Shown here: positions 1 through 7,200 of the stretch, piece after piece
How the letters are laid out: each line of letters begins with the position of its first letter
How positions within the stretch are numbered: position 1 is the stretch's first letter
Assembly: GCA_963422275.1 (NCBI GenBank)
Contig: OY729418.1
Coordinates: 1,054,001 to 1,118,000, forward strand
From: G963422275 sp963422275
GTDB taxonomy: Bacteria > Pseudomonadota > Alphaproteobacteria > Rhodobacterales > Rhodobacteraceae
Reading direction: 5' to 3'
Length of the DNA stretch: 64,000 nt
Position numbers and translations under genes: made by a program
Notes under the pieces: generated by a model
The model's database searches: none
What the model was told of the DNA's origin: nothing
Seen by the model: the letters and a program-made list of their open reading frames with translations, nothing else

Positions 1-92
1 TGAAGGCAGAACTCATGCTTGCGTTCGCAGCGTCCGACAAATCCTACAAGCAACTGACCGCTGCTGAAGTCATCACCCGCAATCGGACCTGA
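1..92 (+). CDS. C-terminal end of a probable type II antitoxin (partial)
   Basis: An open frame enters from the left edge and stops at 90-92. Its last 29 residues are hydrophilic and end in TAAEVITRNRT. It finishes 4 bp before the start of a ParE-like toxin, which is the usual antitoxin-toxin spacing. The antitoxin assignment rests on that position; the visible tail is too short to place in a family such as ParD or CopG. Confidence 0.4.
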   Translation, partial: KAELMLAFAASDKSYKQLTAAEVITRNRT

Positions 93-96
93 CCGG

Positions 97-414
97 ATGG
101 CCATCGTGCGCATCCAGGAGGCGGCATCGCTGCGCCTCGACGATATCTATCGCTACACAAGGGACCGATGGGGGTCTGAGCAGGCCGACCGCTACATCAC
201 CGGCATGTTCGCCGCCTTCGAGAAGATTGAATTCCACGGCGTCGTTTCGAGTCCCATCCCGGCTGAATTTTGCGTTGAGGGGTTCTTCTTTCGGTACGAG
301 CGTCATTTCGTTTATTGGCGTTATCTCTCGAATGGCGACATCGGGATTGTGACAATCCTGCACGAGCGCATGCATCAGATTGACCGTTTCCGGGATGACT
401 TCGGGCTCGGCTAA
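97..414 (+). CDS. ParE/RelE-superfamily toxin
   Basis: A 105-residue protein with the features of the ParE branch of the RelE/ParE fold. It has an N-terminal helix pair (LRLDDIYRYTRDRWG), a central beta region with FFFRYERHFVYWRY, and a C-terminal strand IGIVTILHERMH followed by a short tail. ParE toxins poison DNA gyrase and are held in check by a co-transcribed antitoxin, here the truncated frame that ends 4 bp upstream. The length is normal for the family and no frameshift is visible. The assignment is by family pattern; the actual target cannot be read from sequence. Confidence 0.82.
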   Translation: MAIVRIQEAASLRLDDIYRYTRDRWGSEQADRYITGMFAAFEKIEFHGVVSSPIPAEFCVEGFFFRYERHFVYWRYLSNGDIGIVTILHERMHQIDRFRDDFGLG

Positions 415-698
415 AAGGCCCAATTTTTAATAGGCGGCAGATTTGCGCAGAGTTTCGTGTTTGCAACACGCGATCCGACACTGGCACAGGAGAGAATTGG
501 CAACTTGAGTCATCCGCTCCGTCACCTGCCTTCGCGAAAGGTTTCTCCTGATCCCGCCGCGGCCGGATTTTCCCGTTATTTTCGATGGCTATGCGGGGCA
601 GCGCATGCTGAAGCGTCATCTCGATCAATCGAAGGGCGTGGCGGCACGCTATACGCGCAGCGCAAGAGAGGAGCAGGTGACATGGTAAACATCGATAA
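415..698. other. No complete gene; short unexplained coding-like fragment
   Basis: No full gene is supported here. Between about 543 and 688 on the plus strand one frame without a start reads FPVIFDGYAGQRMLKRHL and continues to a stop at 686-688. It has a plausible protein-like composition and may be the tail of a degraded gene. I do not recognise it. Confidence 0.3.
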
Positions 699-1075
699 GA
701 CTATTGCGAAATGCGCCCACGGCCATTGACAGGTCACGCCGAGGGGTTGCAAGCGCTTGTCATGATGTTCAATTGAGGGAAAGATCGATTGATTTCTTCA
801 TGATCGTGGCGGACGAGCGCGTGAAACCCGACAGCGCACTGCGAAAGGTCGGCTCCCTGACCGACCTGGCAGCGCTTGGGGCGGCCGTTGCGATGCCAAT
901 CTTATGATCCGGACTCTCCCGCATGGCCAGTGGTGCTTGCTGTCGGACCGGGAATTCGAGTGGGCGCTGACGCTGCATCTCGACTTCATGCTGCCACTTC
1001 GGCTGCAAGGGTTTCGTGGAGCGGGTTCGGGCACGTCCCGCCAGCGAAGGCTGATCCGGGTATCATGTTTCGGGC
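699..1075 (+). pseudogene. IS5-family transposase remnant (element IS-G, copy 1)
   Basis: From 699 (GACTATTGCGAAATGCGCC) the sequence matches the left end and transposase start of an element found four times in the window (also near 13970, 22570 and 38814). The N-terminus reads DFFMIVADERVKPDSALRK. After a frame change a second piece reads GQWCLLSDREFEWALTLHLD, the region that in IS5-family transposases follows the N-terminal block. The right end and the catalytic core are missing, so this is a dead relic. Confidence 0.6.
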
Positions 1076-1286
1076 TTCCCGGGGATGTCTCCTATCCCGG
1101 CACCGCCGCCGGTTCAACCGGCTGGCGGCGCGGTCCCGGTTCATGGGGCGATGGGCCATTTACCGTTCGCTCGGAATGCCGCGCCAGAGAAGCGATCAGG
1201 CGATTGGAGGCAAAGATAGCGGCGACCCTAGGCGATCCTTTCGCAAACGAACATTCCATCAGTGTCCACCGCATCGTCCACTAACA
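1076..1286. other. Unassigned DNA between an IS relic and a GIY-YIG gene
   Basis: The stretch is open in several frames, but none has a convincing start or a recognisable domain. It lies downstream of the interrupted GIY-YIG gene on the minus strand. I see nothing that can be named. Confidence 0.3.
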
Positions 1287-1606
1287 TCAAGGCAATTCAA
1301 CGCCATCGACAAAATGCTCCACTGCGGCACTGTCAGAGCCACTCACCATCGCGGTGATTGCATGCGTTGCTGTAAATCCTGCCAATTGACGCACACGCTT
1401 TCGCAACATACCTTTCTCCCCCTTGGCCTTGCCAATGTAGAGAATGTCGGTTGGACCTGCCTCCAGAATCCGGGATCGCTTGTCACGAGTAGTAAACGAA
1501 TGATTGCCCCAGTCGGGCAGACAGATGGCGTAGATGCCAGGAAAATCCGGAAGATCCGTCCAGTTTGCGGGCTTGGAACTGCCGATTCTCACCAGCAGGT
1601 CACCTA

Positions 1607-2836
1607 GGGAACCTCTGATTTGGAGGGTTTGTTTTGGGGTTTGCTGCGGAATTTGCCCTTCCCGGCTGCACCGGTCGGTTTTCGGCGGTCCGGAAGCCGC
1701 AAATGCGCGTTTTCGGGGCGAAACCGCCGCCGGTTCAGCCCCCGCGGGGCCGGTCCGGCAAATTCCGGACACACTTCTCCCCTGTCATTGCAAGTGCGGC
1801 TGGGCAATCATCAGGTTCGAGAAGCCCGGAAGCAGCGCAAGCCGCTGCACGTTCTTGTCCAAACCCCGATACCGAACCATGTCGTAGCCGAACACCCGCT
1901 TGATGATCCGGAACGGATGCTCCACCCGCGCCCGCACCCGGGCCTTCGCCTTCTCCGCCTTGGCCGCGGCGCTGCCCGGCGCCAGCGTCCGGCGCTGGCT
2001 CGGGGGCATGGCAATCTGCCACGAAACATCGCGATGCGCGTGCTCCGCGCGCTTGCCGATCCCGCGATATCCGGAGTCACCCCAGACTTGCTCCTCCTCG
2101 CCGTGCAGAAGCCGGTCCGAAGGCGTCAGGTCGTGAACGTTGGCGGCCGTTCCCTCCAGGTGGTGCACCAGACCCCGGGTGTCGGTGCCGATGTGCAGCT
2201 TCATCCCGAAATGCCACTGGTTCCCCTTCTTCGTCTGGTGCATCTCCGGATCGCGGGCGTTGCTCTCGTTCTTGGTCGACGATGGCGCCGAGATGATGGT
2301 GGCATCAACGATGCTGCCCTTCTTCAGCAAAACCCCCCGCTCGGCCAGGTGATCCCTGATCTCCTCAAACAGCTGCTGCGCCAGTCCGTGGCTCTCCAGC
2401 CGGTGGCGGAAGTTGAGGATCGTCGTCTCGTCCGGAACCTTCTCAAGACTCACCCCGGCAAAGCGCCGAATGCTCTCCGCCTCGTAAAGCTGGTCCTCCA
2501 TCAGCGGGTCGCTCAGGTTGTAAAACAGCTGAACGCAGTGCACGCGCAGCATCACCGACAGCGGATACGGCTGTCGCCCCTTGCGGCCACCCTTCGGATA
2601 CACCGGCGCAATGCGGGCCTCCAAGCGTTCCCAGGGGATCAGGCCGTCCATCCGCTCCGGAAAGATCTCGCGGCGTGTCTTGCGCTTCTTGCGATCGTAT
2701 TCGAGGCTGGCAAAGGTCAATTGCTGAAGGCGTTGCATGTCAGGATCCCCCCCCAAAAAAGGCGTGGCGCAAAATAACAGGCACGCACCGGATACGCAAT
2801 GCAACGCCCAAAACCGGGCTATATTCAGAGGTTCCC
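1607..2836 (-). mobile_element. IS5-family insertion sequence IS-A, copy 1 (intact)
   Basis: The element is about 1230 bp. Its ends are inverted repeats: GGGAACCTCTGA at 1607 and TCAGAGGTTCCC ending at 2836. It is flanked by TA on both sides within CTAG, so the duplication is 2 or 4 bp depending on how the palindrome is split. It carries one transposase gene on the minus strand. Other copies or pieces lie at 10679, 11041-12267, 12426-12836 and 42007-42471. Its right end abuts another element, IS-B, with a single shared TA. Confidence 0.88.
1785..2738 (-). CDS. IS5-family DDE transposase (IS-A)
   Basis: A 317-residue transposase starting at ATG 2738 (MQRLQQLTFASLEYDRKKRK). The N-terminal region has the DUF772-like pattern (MLRVHCVQLFYNLSD). 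DDE positions are visible as VDATIISAPSS, WGDSGYRGIGK and RVEHPFRIIKRVFG. An upstream in-frame extension continues into the neighbouring IS-B element, giving a 606-codon open frame; that extension is a chance fusion and is not part of this gene. Among the IS-A copies this is the only complete, unshifted transposase, so it could supply activity in trans. Confidence 0.88.
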   Translation of the reverse strand: MQRLQQLTFASLEYDRKKRKTRREIFPERMDGLIPWERLEARIAPVYPKGGRKGRQPYPLSVMLRVHCVQLFYNLSDPLMEDQLYEAESIRRFAGVSLEKVPDETTILNFRHRLESHGLAQQLFEEIRDHLAERGVLLKKGSIVDATIISAPSSTKNESNARDPEMHQTKKGNQWHFGMKLHIGTDTRGLVHHLEGTAANVHDLTPSDRLLHGEEEQVWGDSGYRGIGKRAEHAHRDVSWQIAMPPSQRRTLAPGSAAAKAEKAKARVRARVEHPFRIIKRVFGYDMVRYRGLDKNVQRLALLPGFSNLMIAQPHLQ

Positions 2837-3605
2837 TAGGTCGTGTACTCATTAGTTTTGATCCAGAGGCGGATGCAGGCGAGGGCGATTGCGGCGAGGA
2901 AGTTTCTTGCGAGCTTGTGATAGCGGGTCGCGATGCCTCGGAAGTGCTTGAGCTGTTGAAGAAGCGTTCGACGAGATTGCGTTGGCGGTACAGGTCATGA
3001 GATACCGAGCGCTGCTCCCGGCGATCCCGTTGGGTCGGGATGTGGGGGCAAGAGCCATGGTCGGCAATGCGCTTGAGGATGGCGCGGGCGTCGCAGCCGC
3101 GGTCGGCGACGGTGTCCCGGGCCGGCTCAAGGCCGTCAAGGAGGGCCGGCACGGCAGCCTTGTCGGAGGCTTGGCCCGGGGTGATCACGAAGCGGCGCGG
3201 CAGGCCAAGGCCGTCGACGACGACGTGGATTTTGGTGCTCAGCCCGCCTCGCGAGCGTCCGATGGCGTGATCCGGACCCCCCTTTTTTCCGCCCGCGGCG
3301 TGCTGGTGGGCGCGCACCACCGAGGAGTCCAGGAGATGAAGAGATCCCGGCGAGCGCGTCGCCAGCGCCCCGAACAGGCGCTCCCACACTCCTTGCCTGG
3401 CCCAGCGGTTGTAGCGGTTGCATACTGTCGTATATGGCCCGCAGCATTCCGGAAGGTCGCGCCACGGCGTGCCGGTGCGCAGGATGTGAAAGATCCCGCT
3501 GATCACCCGCCGGTCGTCCACCCGTGGAACGCCCCGCGGCTTGTCAGGCGGCAACGGCGAGATGATCGCCCATTCCGCATCCGTCAGATCGTGCCGTCCC
3601 TGCAT
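2836..3605 (-). pseudogene. IS-B transposase with a single frameshift
   Basis: The frame begins at ATG 3605 (MQGRHDLTDAEWAIISPL). It includes HLLDSSVVRAHQHA and IGRSRGGLSTKIH, typical of the IS427 branch of IS5. It reads correctly to NLVERFFN and then shifts. Compared with copy 2 at 29722-30048 one base has been lost near 2951-2956, where AACAAACTC became AACAGCTC. In the restored frame it would end NEYTT, and the stop codon TAG would be completed by the flanking target DNA at 2836-2838. Confidence 0.78.
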
Positions 3606-3686
3606 CCTTAATCTCCCACTGTTTGGAAGCTTGAATCACATCGGAGCCGAAAAGAGAATCCCTTTTCCCTTTATGAGTACACGACC
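2839..3686 (-). mobile_element. IS5-family (IS427-like) insertion sequence IS-B, copy 1
   Basis: The element is 848 bp with inverted ends GGTCGTGTACTCAT at 2839 and ATGAGTACACGACC ending at 3686, flanked by TA/CTAG. It lies directly beside IS-A, sharing the TA at 2837-2838. A shortened copy is at 29642-30045. Its transposase gene has one frameshift, so this copy is probably not self-mobile. Confidence 0.87.
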
Positions 3687-3774
3687 TAGATCAGCCACCT
3701 GTGAAAGCTTGCCGACAACCCGGTCGATGTCGGATGTCTTCATGCCGCTTTCCGGTTGTCAGGATGTCGCAAGG

Positions 3775-3987
3775 TCAGGGTCTTTTCGGCAGGCACGGCG
3801 GTTTGTCCGCAATGGCCATCGTGGAACGGGCAGCGGTGCCAAGCCCGAGGCGGTCATTCAATCGGTCGCAGAACACAACCGCATCATCGCCCTTTGGCGT
3901 GATCATTGCCGATGCAAGATAGGCGAGCCTGCCCGAGATCAGGATCGCAATCCATTGGACCTTGGCCCTGACGTCATAAACGGGCAC
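3775..3987 (-). CDS. Hypothetical protein fragment upstream of the GIY-YIG gene
   Basis: A 70-residue frame with a GTG start at 3987 reads VYDVRAKVQWIAILISGRL near its beginning. It ends 31 bp before the GIY-YIG start and on the same strand, so the two may once have been co-transcribed. Coding-like sequence extends a few residues upstream of the GTG before an in-frame TGA, which suggests a truncated larger gene. I do not recognise the family. Confidence 0.35.
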   Translation of the reverse strand: MPVYDVRAKVQWIAILISGRLAYLASAMITPKGDDAVVFCDRLNDRLGLGTAARSTMAIADKPPCLPKRP

Positions 3988-4472
3988 AAAACGGAAATTC
4001 GACCAGTTCAGGCTTCGGCCGCCTCATGCTTTCGGTCGGGGGAATGCCGCTAGCCTTCCAGATATTCCCGGATGGCAGCCTAGATCGCAGTCATTGCCGA
4101 CAGACCGCCACCGGATGGGGTGCCCGCCCCAAGAGGCTGCCCACGGCTACGGGATTATGCCGGACGGCTCGGAAATCGCCAGAGCGCAGATGCGTCATGG
4201 TGGAAGACACATCGACCAAGCCGCCGATTATCCAAGAAACCGAGGTCACCTCACCCCATGGAAAGAGCAAAACATGAATATCCTACCCGCCAAACCCCAC
4301 CAAACAACCCCTTGTGCCATCGGAACCAACTGCATAAGCATTTGCTTCGATTTACGGAAAGCGACGGAAAGCGACGCAATGCGCCGAGGCGCTAACATAA
4401 TGACGGCGCGACTCCTGCCAACCCTAGATGAAGAAACAATTCAGGATCCTGACAAAACACGCCAACTCAATA
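3988..4472. other. Intergenic DNA next to IS982, no gene supported
   Basis: About 480 bp with only short open frames that have biased composition and no recognisable motif. It ends at the 6-bp target copy TCAATA (4467-4472) of the IS982-family element. No promoter or terminator stands out. Confidence 0.35.
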
Positions 4473-5480
4473 ACCCCAATTCTGGATAAGAGGGGTGAGG
4501 GGGTTTCCAAATCGGGCGTGGCCTGATTCTGTATCCGCAACCAAAATCAACGGATGGGATCCCCTCAATGAACACCTCTGTCATCGCACTGTTCTGCTGT
4601 CTCGACGACTTTGCAAAGGCCTTTGAAGAATGGGAGCGGCATCGGCTGATCGGCACAGGCCGCCAGCGCTCGCGCTCGGGCAAGCTCTCGCTCAGCGAAA
4701 GGCTCTTCATCATGGTGCTGTTTCATCTCTCGCCCTTCAAGCATTTCAAGGCTTTCCGGTTCCATGGCGTGGAGCGGAAATATCGCGACTGCTTTGGAGA
4801 CCTGCCAAGCTGCGGACGGTTTGTCGCCCTGATGCCGCGCTTGCCGGTTCCGTTTTGCATCTTGATGCAATGCTTTCGCGGTGAGGAAACCGGGATCTGT
4901 TTTGTGGACAGCGCCAAGCTCGCTGTCTGCCACAACGCACGGATCAACCGGAACAAGGTCTTCAAGGGACTGGCCAAACGGGGCCGCAGCGCCAGGGGGT
5001 GGTTTTTCGGGTTCAAGCTGCATCTGGTCATCAACGACAAGGGTCAGGTCATGGCCGTCAAGATCACGCCTGGAAACACCGACGACCGCAAGCCGCTTGA
5101 GACCATGATTGCCGAGTTGGAAGGCAAAGCGTTCGGCGATAAAGGCTGCATTTCGAAGCCGCTTTTCCAGCGTTTGCGGCAACAGGGCCTGCACCTGATC
5201 ACTGGCATTCGCCGCAACATGAAAAACTTTCTTCTGCCCATTCTGGACCAAATCATGTTGCGGAAGCGGTTCATCATTGAAACGCTGTTCGATAAACTGA
5301 AATCGAGCATGGGATTGGAACGCACACGACACCGATCCCCAACAAATGCCTTCGTTCATATCCTGTCATGTCTGGCTGCCTATATTCTGGCGCAGCCAAA
5401 GGTCAAAATCGGCAAAATCGTCGTGCCAGACGCCATTCGGTGCATTCCAAAAGCAAACAGAGCTTATCCATAACTCGGGT
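4473..5480 (+). mobile_element. IS982-family insertion sequence, copy 1
   Basis: The element is 1008 bp with ends ACCCCAATTCTGGATAAG and, inverted, CTTATCCATAACTCGGGT. A perfect 6-bp target duplication TCAATA flanks it (4467-4472 and 5481-5486). A second copy of identical length is at 27965-28972. The clean duplication and open transposase indicate a recent insertion. Confidence 0.92.
4568..5473 (+). CDS. IS982-family transposase
   Basis: A 301-residue DDE transposase. Catalytic candidates are in CFVDSAKLAV, FGDKGCISKP and IIETLFDKLKSSMG, the last containing the final Glu. The length equals that of the second copy (27972-28877), from which it differs by a handful of substitutions. It starts at ATG 4568 and stops within 10 bp of the right terminal repeat, so there is no room for other cargo. 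Confidence 0.92.
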   Translation: MNTSVIALFCCLDDFAKAFEEWERHRLIGTGRQRSRSGKLSLSERLFIMVLFHLSPFKHFKAFRFHGVERKYRDCFGDLPSCGRFVALMPRLPVPFCILMQCFRGEETGICFVDSAKLAVCHNARINRNKVFKGLAKRGRSARGWFFGFKLHLVINDKGQVMAVKITPGNTDDRKPLETMIAELEGKAFGDKGCISKPLFQRLRQQGLHLITGIRRNMKNFLLPILDQIMLRKRFIIETLFDKLKSSMGLERTRHRSPTNAFVHILSCLAAYILAQPKVKIGKIVVPDAIRCIPKANRAYP

Positions 5481-5527
5481 TCAATAGTTTGCAAACAGCG
5501 CAATGGCTTGTGGCCGACCTAGTTGTT

Positions 5528-6553
5528 TCAATCATGCTGTGCGGTCGCACATTGGCCACGAGTACAGAGTGCCGTCTTGGCGTGAGCGCGAATAAAGTCA
5601 GCGTGTGGTTGCGGTTGCGGGCGAATGGTAGCACGGTCATCCAAAGGAACGACTACTGTTCCACCGCAGCACATACCCTCGGTGCGACCCCTTGCAAATG
5701 CGTGGGATAGGTGAGTTGGAGAAGTCGTCGGCAGCGACTTCGAGCAGTGCTCGGAAAGTTGTGTGCAGATAATTCGAGCCTTCGGCCGTTTCGTCCGAAG
5801 CATTCCAACTGTGGATGGGTTTGGCGTCGCGTGACGCCCACGGCCTATGGAGAAGACGACAAGGTCGGGGGAAACCGCTGTGAGCAGGGTGTCGCCGAAA
5901 TCCAAAGGGTTCATATGGCCAGGCAAGCCCCCATGGTGAGGATAGACGAGGACTGGAGCGCGAAGATCGTTGCATTTGTCTACCAAATCCACAAGACCGA
6001 CACCATCAATATCCCCGGGCAGTAAAGCAAGTCTGGTGCCGCCGATGGAAATTGAGATAACTGCACTGATCGAGTTGGAACGTATCATTGCCGCCGACCG
6101 GTGGGTACTGCCAACCCCTCTTGCGGCCAAGTATTGGCTTGGCCCTAAGACCTCAAGCTTTATATCGTCAGTGAGTGGTTCGCTTATTCCAGAGACCAAT
6201 CCGATTTCGAACTTGAGAACGCCGGATTGGTGAGCCTCAGATAGTTCATACACAAGGTCTTCCCAAACCTTGGTGTCCTTGGACGCGTCGCTGTTAAGAA
6301 TAACCCGCCCGATGGAAACCTGGCGCGTGGCAATGATGCCGACAAGCGCTCCGATGTGATCCGCATCGGCATGTGACAGGTAGATAGATTGAACATGGGA
6401 GATCTTCTGTTCAGAAAGGAATTTGGAAAGTGTGCTCTGCTGGCCGACATCGACGACAACCACATCGGCCTCACCGGCGATCAGCACCGCGCAATTCCCG
6501 TGTCCGACATCAAGAAAGCAGAGATGTCGGCGCAACAGTTCGGGAGTATTCAC
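5528..6553 (-). CDS. MBL-fold hydrolase, fourth gene of the methylase-kinase-regulator operon
   Basis: A 341-residue metallo-beta-lactamase-fold protein. The metal-binding signature HADADH lies at about residues 61-66, preceded by a ComEC-like strand FLDVGHGN near residues 13-20. Later candidate ligands are LLPGDIDG and VYPHHGG. No signal peptide or membrane segment is seen, so it is probably cytoplasmic, unlike ComEC. The start is GTG 6553, which overlaps the stop of the response regulator in GTGA. ComEC-type MBL domains can act as nucleases or phosphodiesterases, so an effector or second-messenger hydrolase role is possible, but this is inference. Confidence 0.85.
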   Translation of the reverse strand: MNTPELLRRHLCFLDVGHGNCAVLIAGEADVVVVDVGQQSTLSKFLSEQKISHVQSIYLSHADADHIGALVGIIATRQVSIGRVILNSDASKDTKVWEDLVYELSEAHQSGVLKFEIGLVSGISEPLTDDIKLEVLGPSQYLAARGVGSTHRSAAMIRSNSISAVISISIGGTRLALLPGDIDGVGLVDLVDKCNDLRAPVLVYPHHGGLPGHMNPLDFGDTLLTAVSPDLVVFSIGRGRHATPNPSTVGMLRTKRPKARIICTQLSEHCSKSLPTTSPTHLSHAFARGRTEGMCCGGTVVVPLDDRATIRPQPQPHADFIRAHAKTALCTRGQCATAQHD

Positions 6554-7200
6554 TTCAGTTCCCAGTCATCAAAGAACAATTCACTGTGATTCTTCGCCCC
6601 AGTGTTGACAAGGGCATGAAAGCGGCGGTCCGGCTTGACTAACTCTTGAACATCCGATGGAAGATTGTCTTTGTCAATCCGCACCTTCCGGTGAACGTCC
6701 CAAGCAGGAACGACGACGTATGCGCATTGACGTTCATCATCGACATCGGCTATACGCACCAGTGTGCGCCAAGCCTGTCGACCGGGTTCGAAGCAGCCAT
6801 CAAGTTCTCGCACACAATTCTCCAATGCTCGACGTAAATCCATTGGCTCGATAGCTCCCGTCTTCAGCAGCCCGGGAATATACCTCAGGTAATCGCGTCG
6901 AATCGGCGGATCGGTGATGGTCGTGCACAATACACTGGGAACTTTAGCTTTAAAGCACTCGGCGACCAGCCGGTCGCCGTCCCATTTCGCGTACGCGCGC
7001 TTCTTGAGATGGAAGTCGCATAAGACCAGGTCGGCGTCTTTAATCGAGGTAATGAAAGCGCGAGGATCGTTAAGCGGGCCCTCGACCTGATGCGGTTGGA
7101 GATCTATGTCCTCTATGACGTATTCGTAAGCGTCCCGAGCGTCCTGCTCGTCGTCCACGATGAACACACGCTCCATTCGCCGACCCTGAATTTCAATCAT
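6550..7200 (-). CDS. Response-regulator receiver protein with an unusual C-terminal domain
   Basis: A 216-residue protein. The N-terminal half is a receiver domain: the acidic pair is in VFIVDDEQDA (about residues 12-21), the likely phosphoacceptor is Asp62 in VLCDFHLKK, and the conserved Thr is in SVLCTTITDP. The C-terminal 80 residues (WRTLVRIADV to LFFDDWELK) look beta-rich and are not a helix-turn-helix, so it is unlikely to be a simple transcription factor. The start ATG 7200 overlaps the kinase stop in ATGA, and the stop overlaps the MBL gene start. It is presumably the phospho-target of the adjacent kinase. Confidence 0.85.
   Translation of the reverse strand: MIEIQGRRMERVFIVDDEQDARDAYEYVIEDIDLQPHQVEGPLNDPRAFITSIKDADLVLCDFHLKKRAYAKWDGDRLVAECFKAKVPSVLCTTITDPPIRRDYLRYIPGLLKTGAIEPMDLRRALENCVRELDGCFEPGRQAWRTLVRIADVDDERQCAYVVVPAWDVHRKVRIDKDNLPSDVQELVKPDRRFHALVNTGAKNHSELFFDDWELK

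Larger units (their letters stand above)
1287..3743 (-). pseudogene. GIY-YIG domain protein split by two tandem insertion sequences
   Basis: The 3' part (1287-1606) encodes a GIY-YIG-like core: FPGIYAI, then DILYIGKAKG, then LRKRVRQLAGF. The 5' part lies beyond two IS elements, at 3689-3743. It starts at ATG 3743 (MKTSDIDRVVGKLSQVADL) after GGAAAGCGGC. Removing both elements and one TA copy joins the halves in frame, giving a protein of about 124 residues. GIY-YIG folds occur in small nucleases and repair proteins; the role of this one is unknown. The insertions sit at a CTAG site. The gene is almost certainly inactive now. Confidence 0.72.

Noticed and set aside
1620..2777. A 385-codon plus-strand frame rich in Arg, Leu and Pro
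   Set aside because: It is the complement of the IS-A transposase; its composition and position mark it as an antisense shadow. The similar long frame at 10947-12254 is the same shadow in copy 2.
1785..3605. A 606-codon open frame spanning two transposase-like proteins
   Set aside because: It crosses the border between IS-B and IS-A. The upper part ends by a frameshift in IS-B and merely stays open into IS-A, so it is a chance fusion, not a gene.
4565..5359. 264-codon antisense frame in IS982 (also 28086-28880)
   Set aside because: It occurs opposite the transposase in both copies and has no domain signature.
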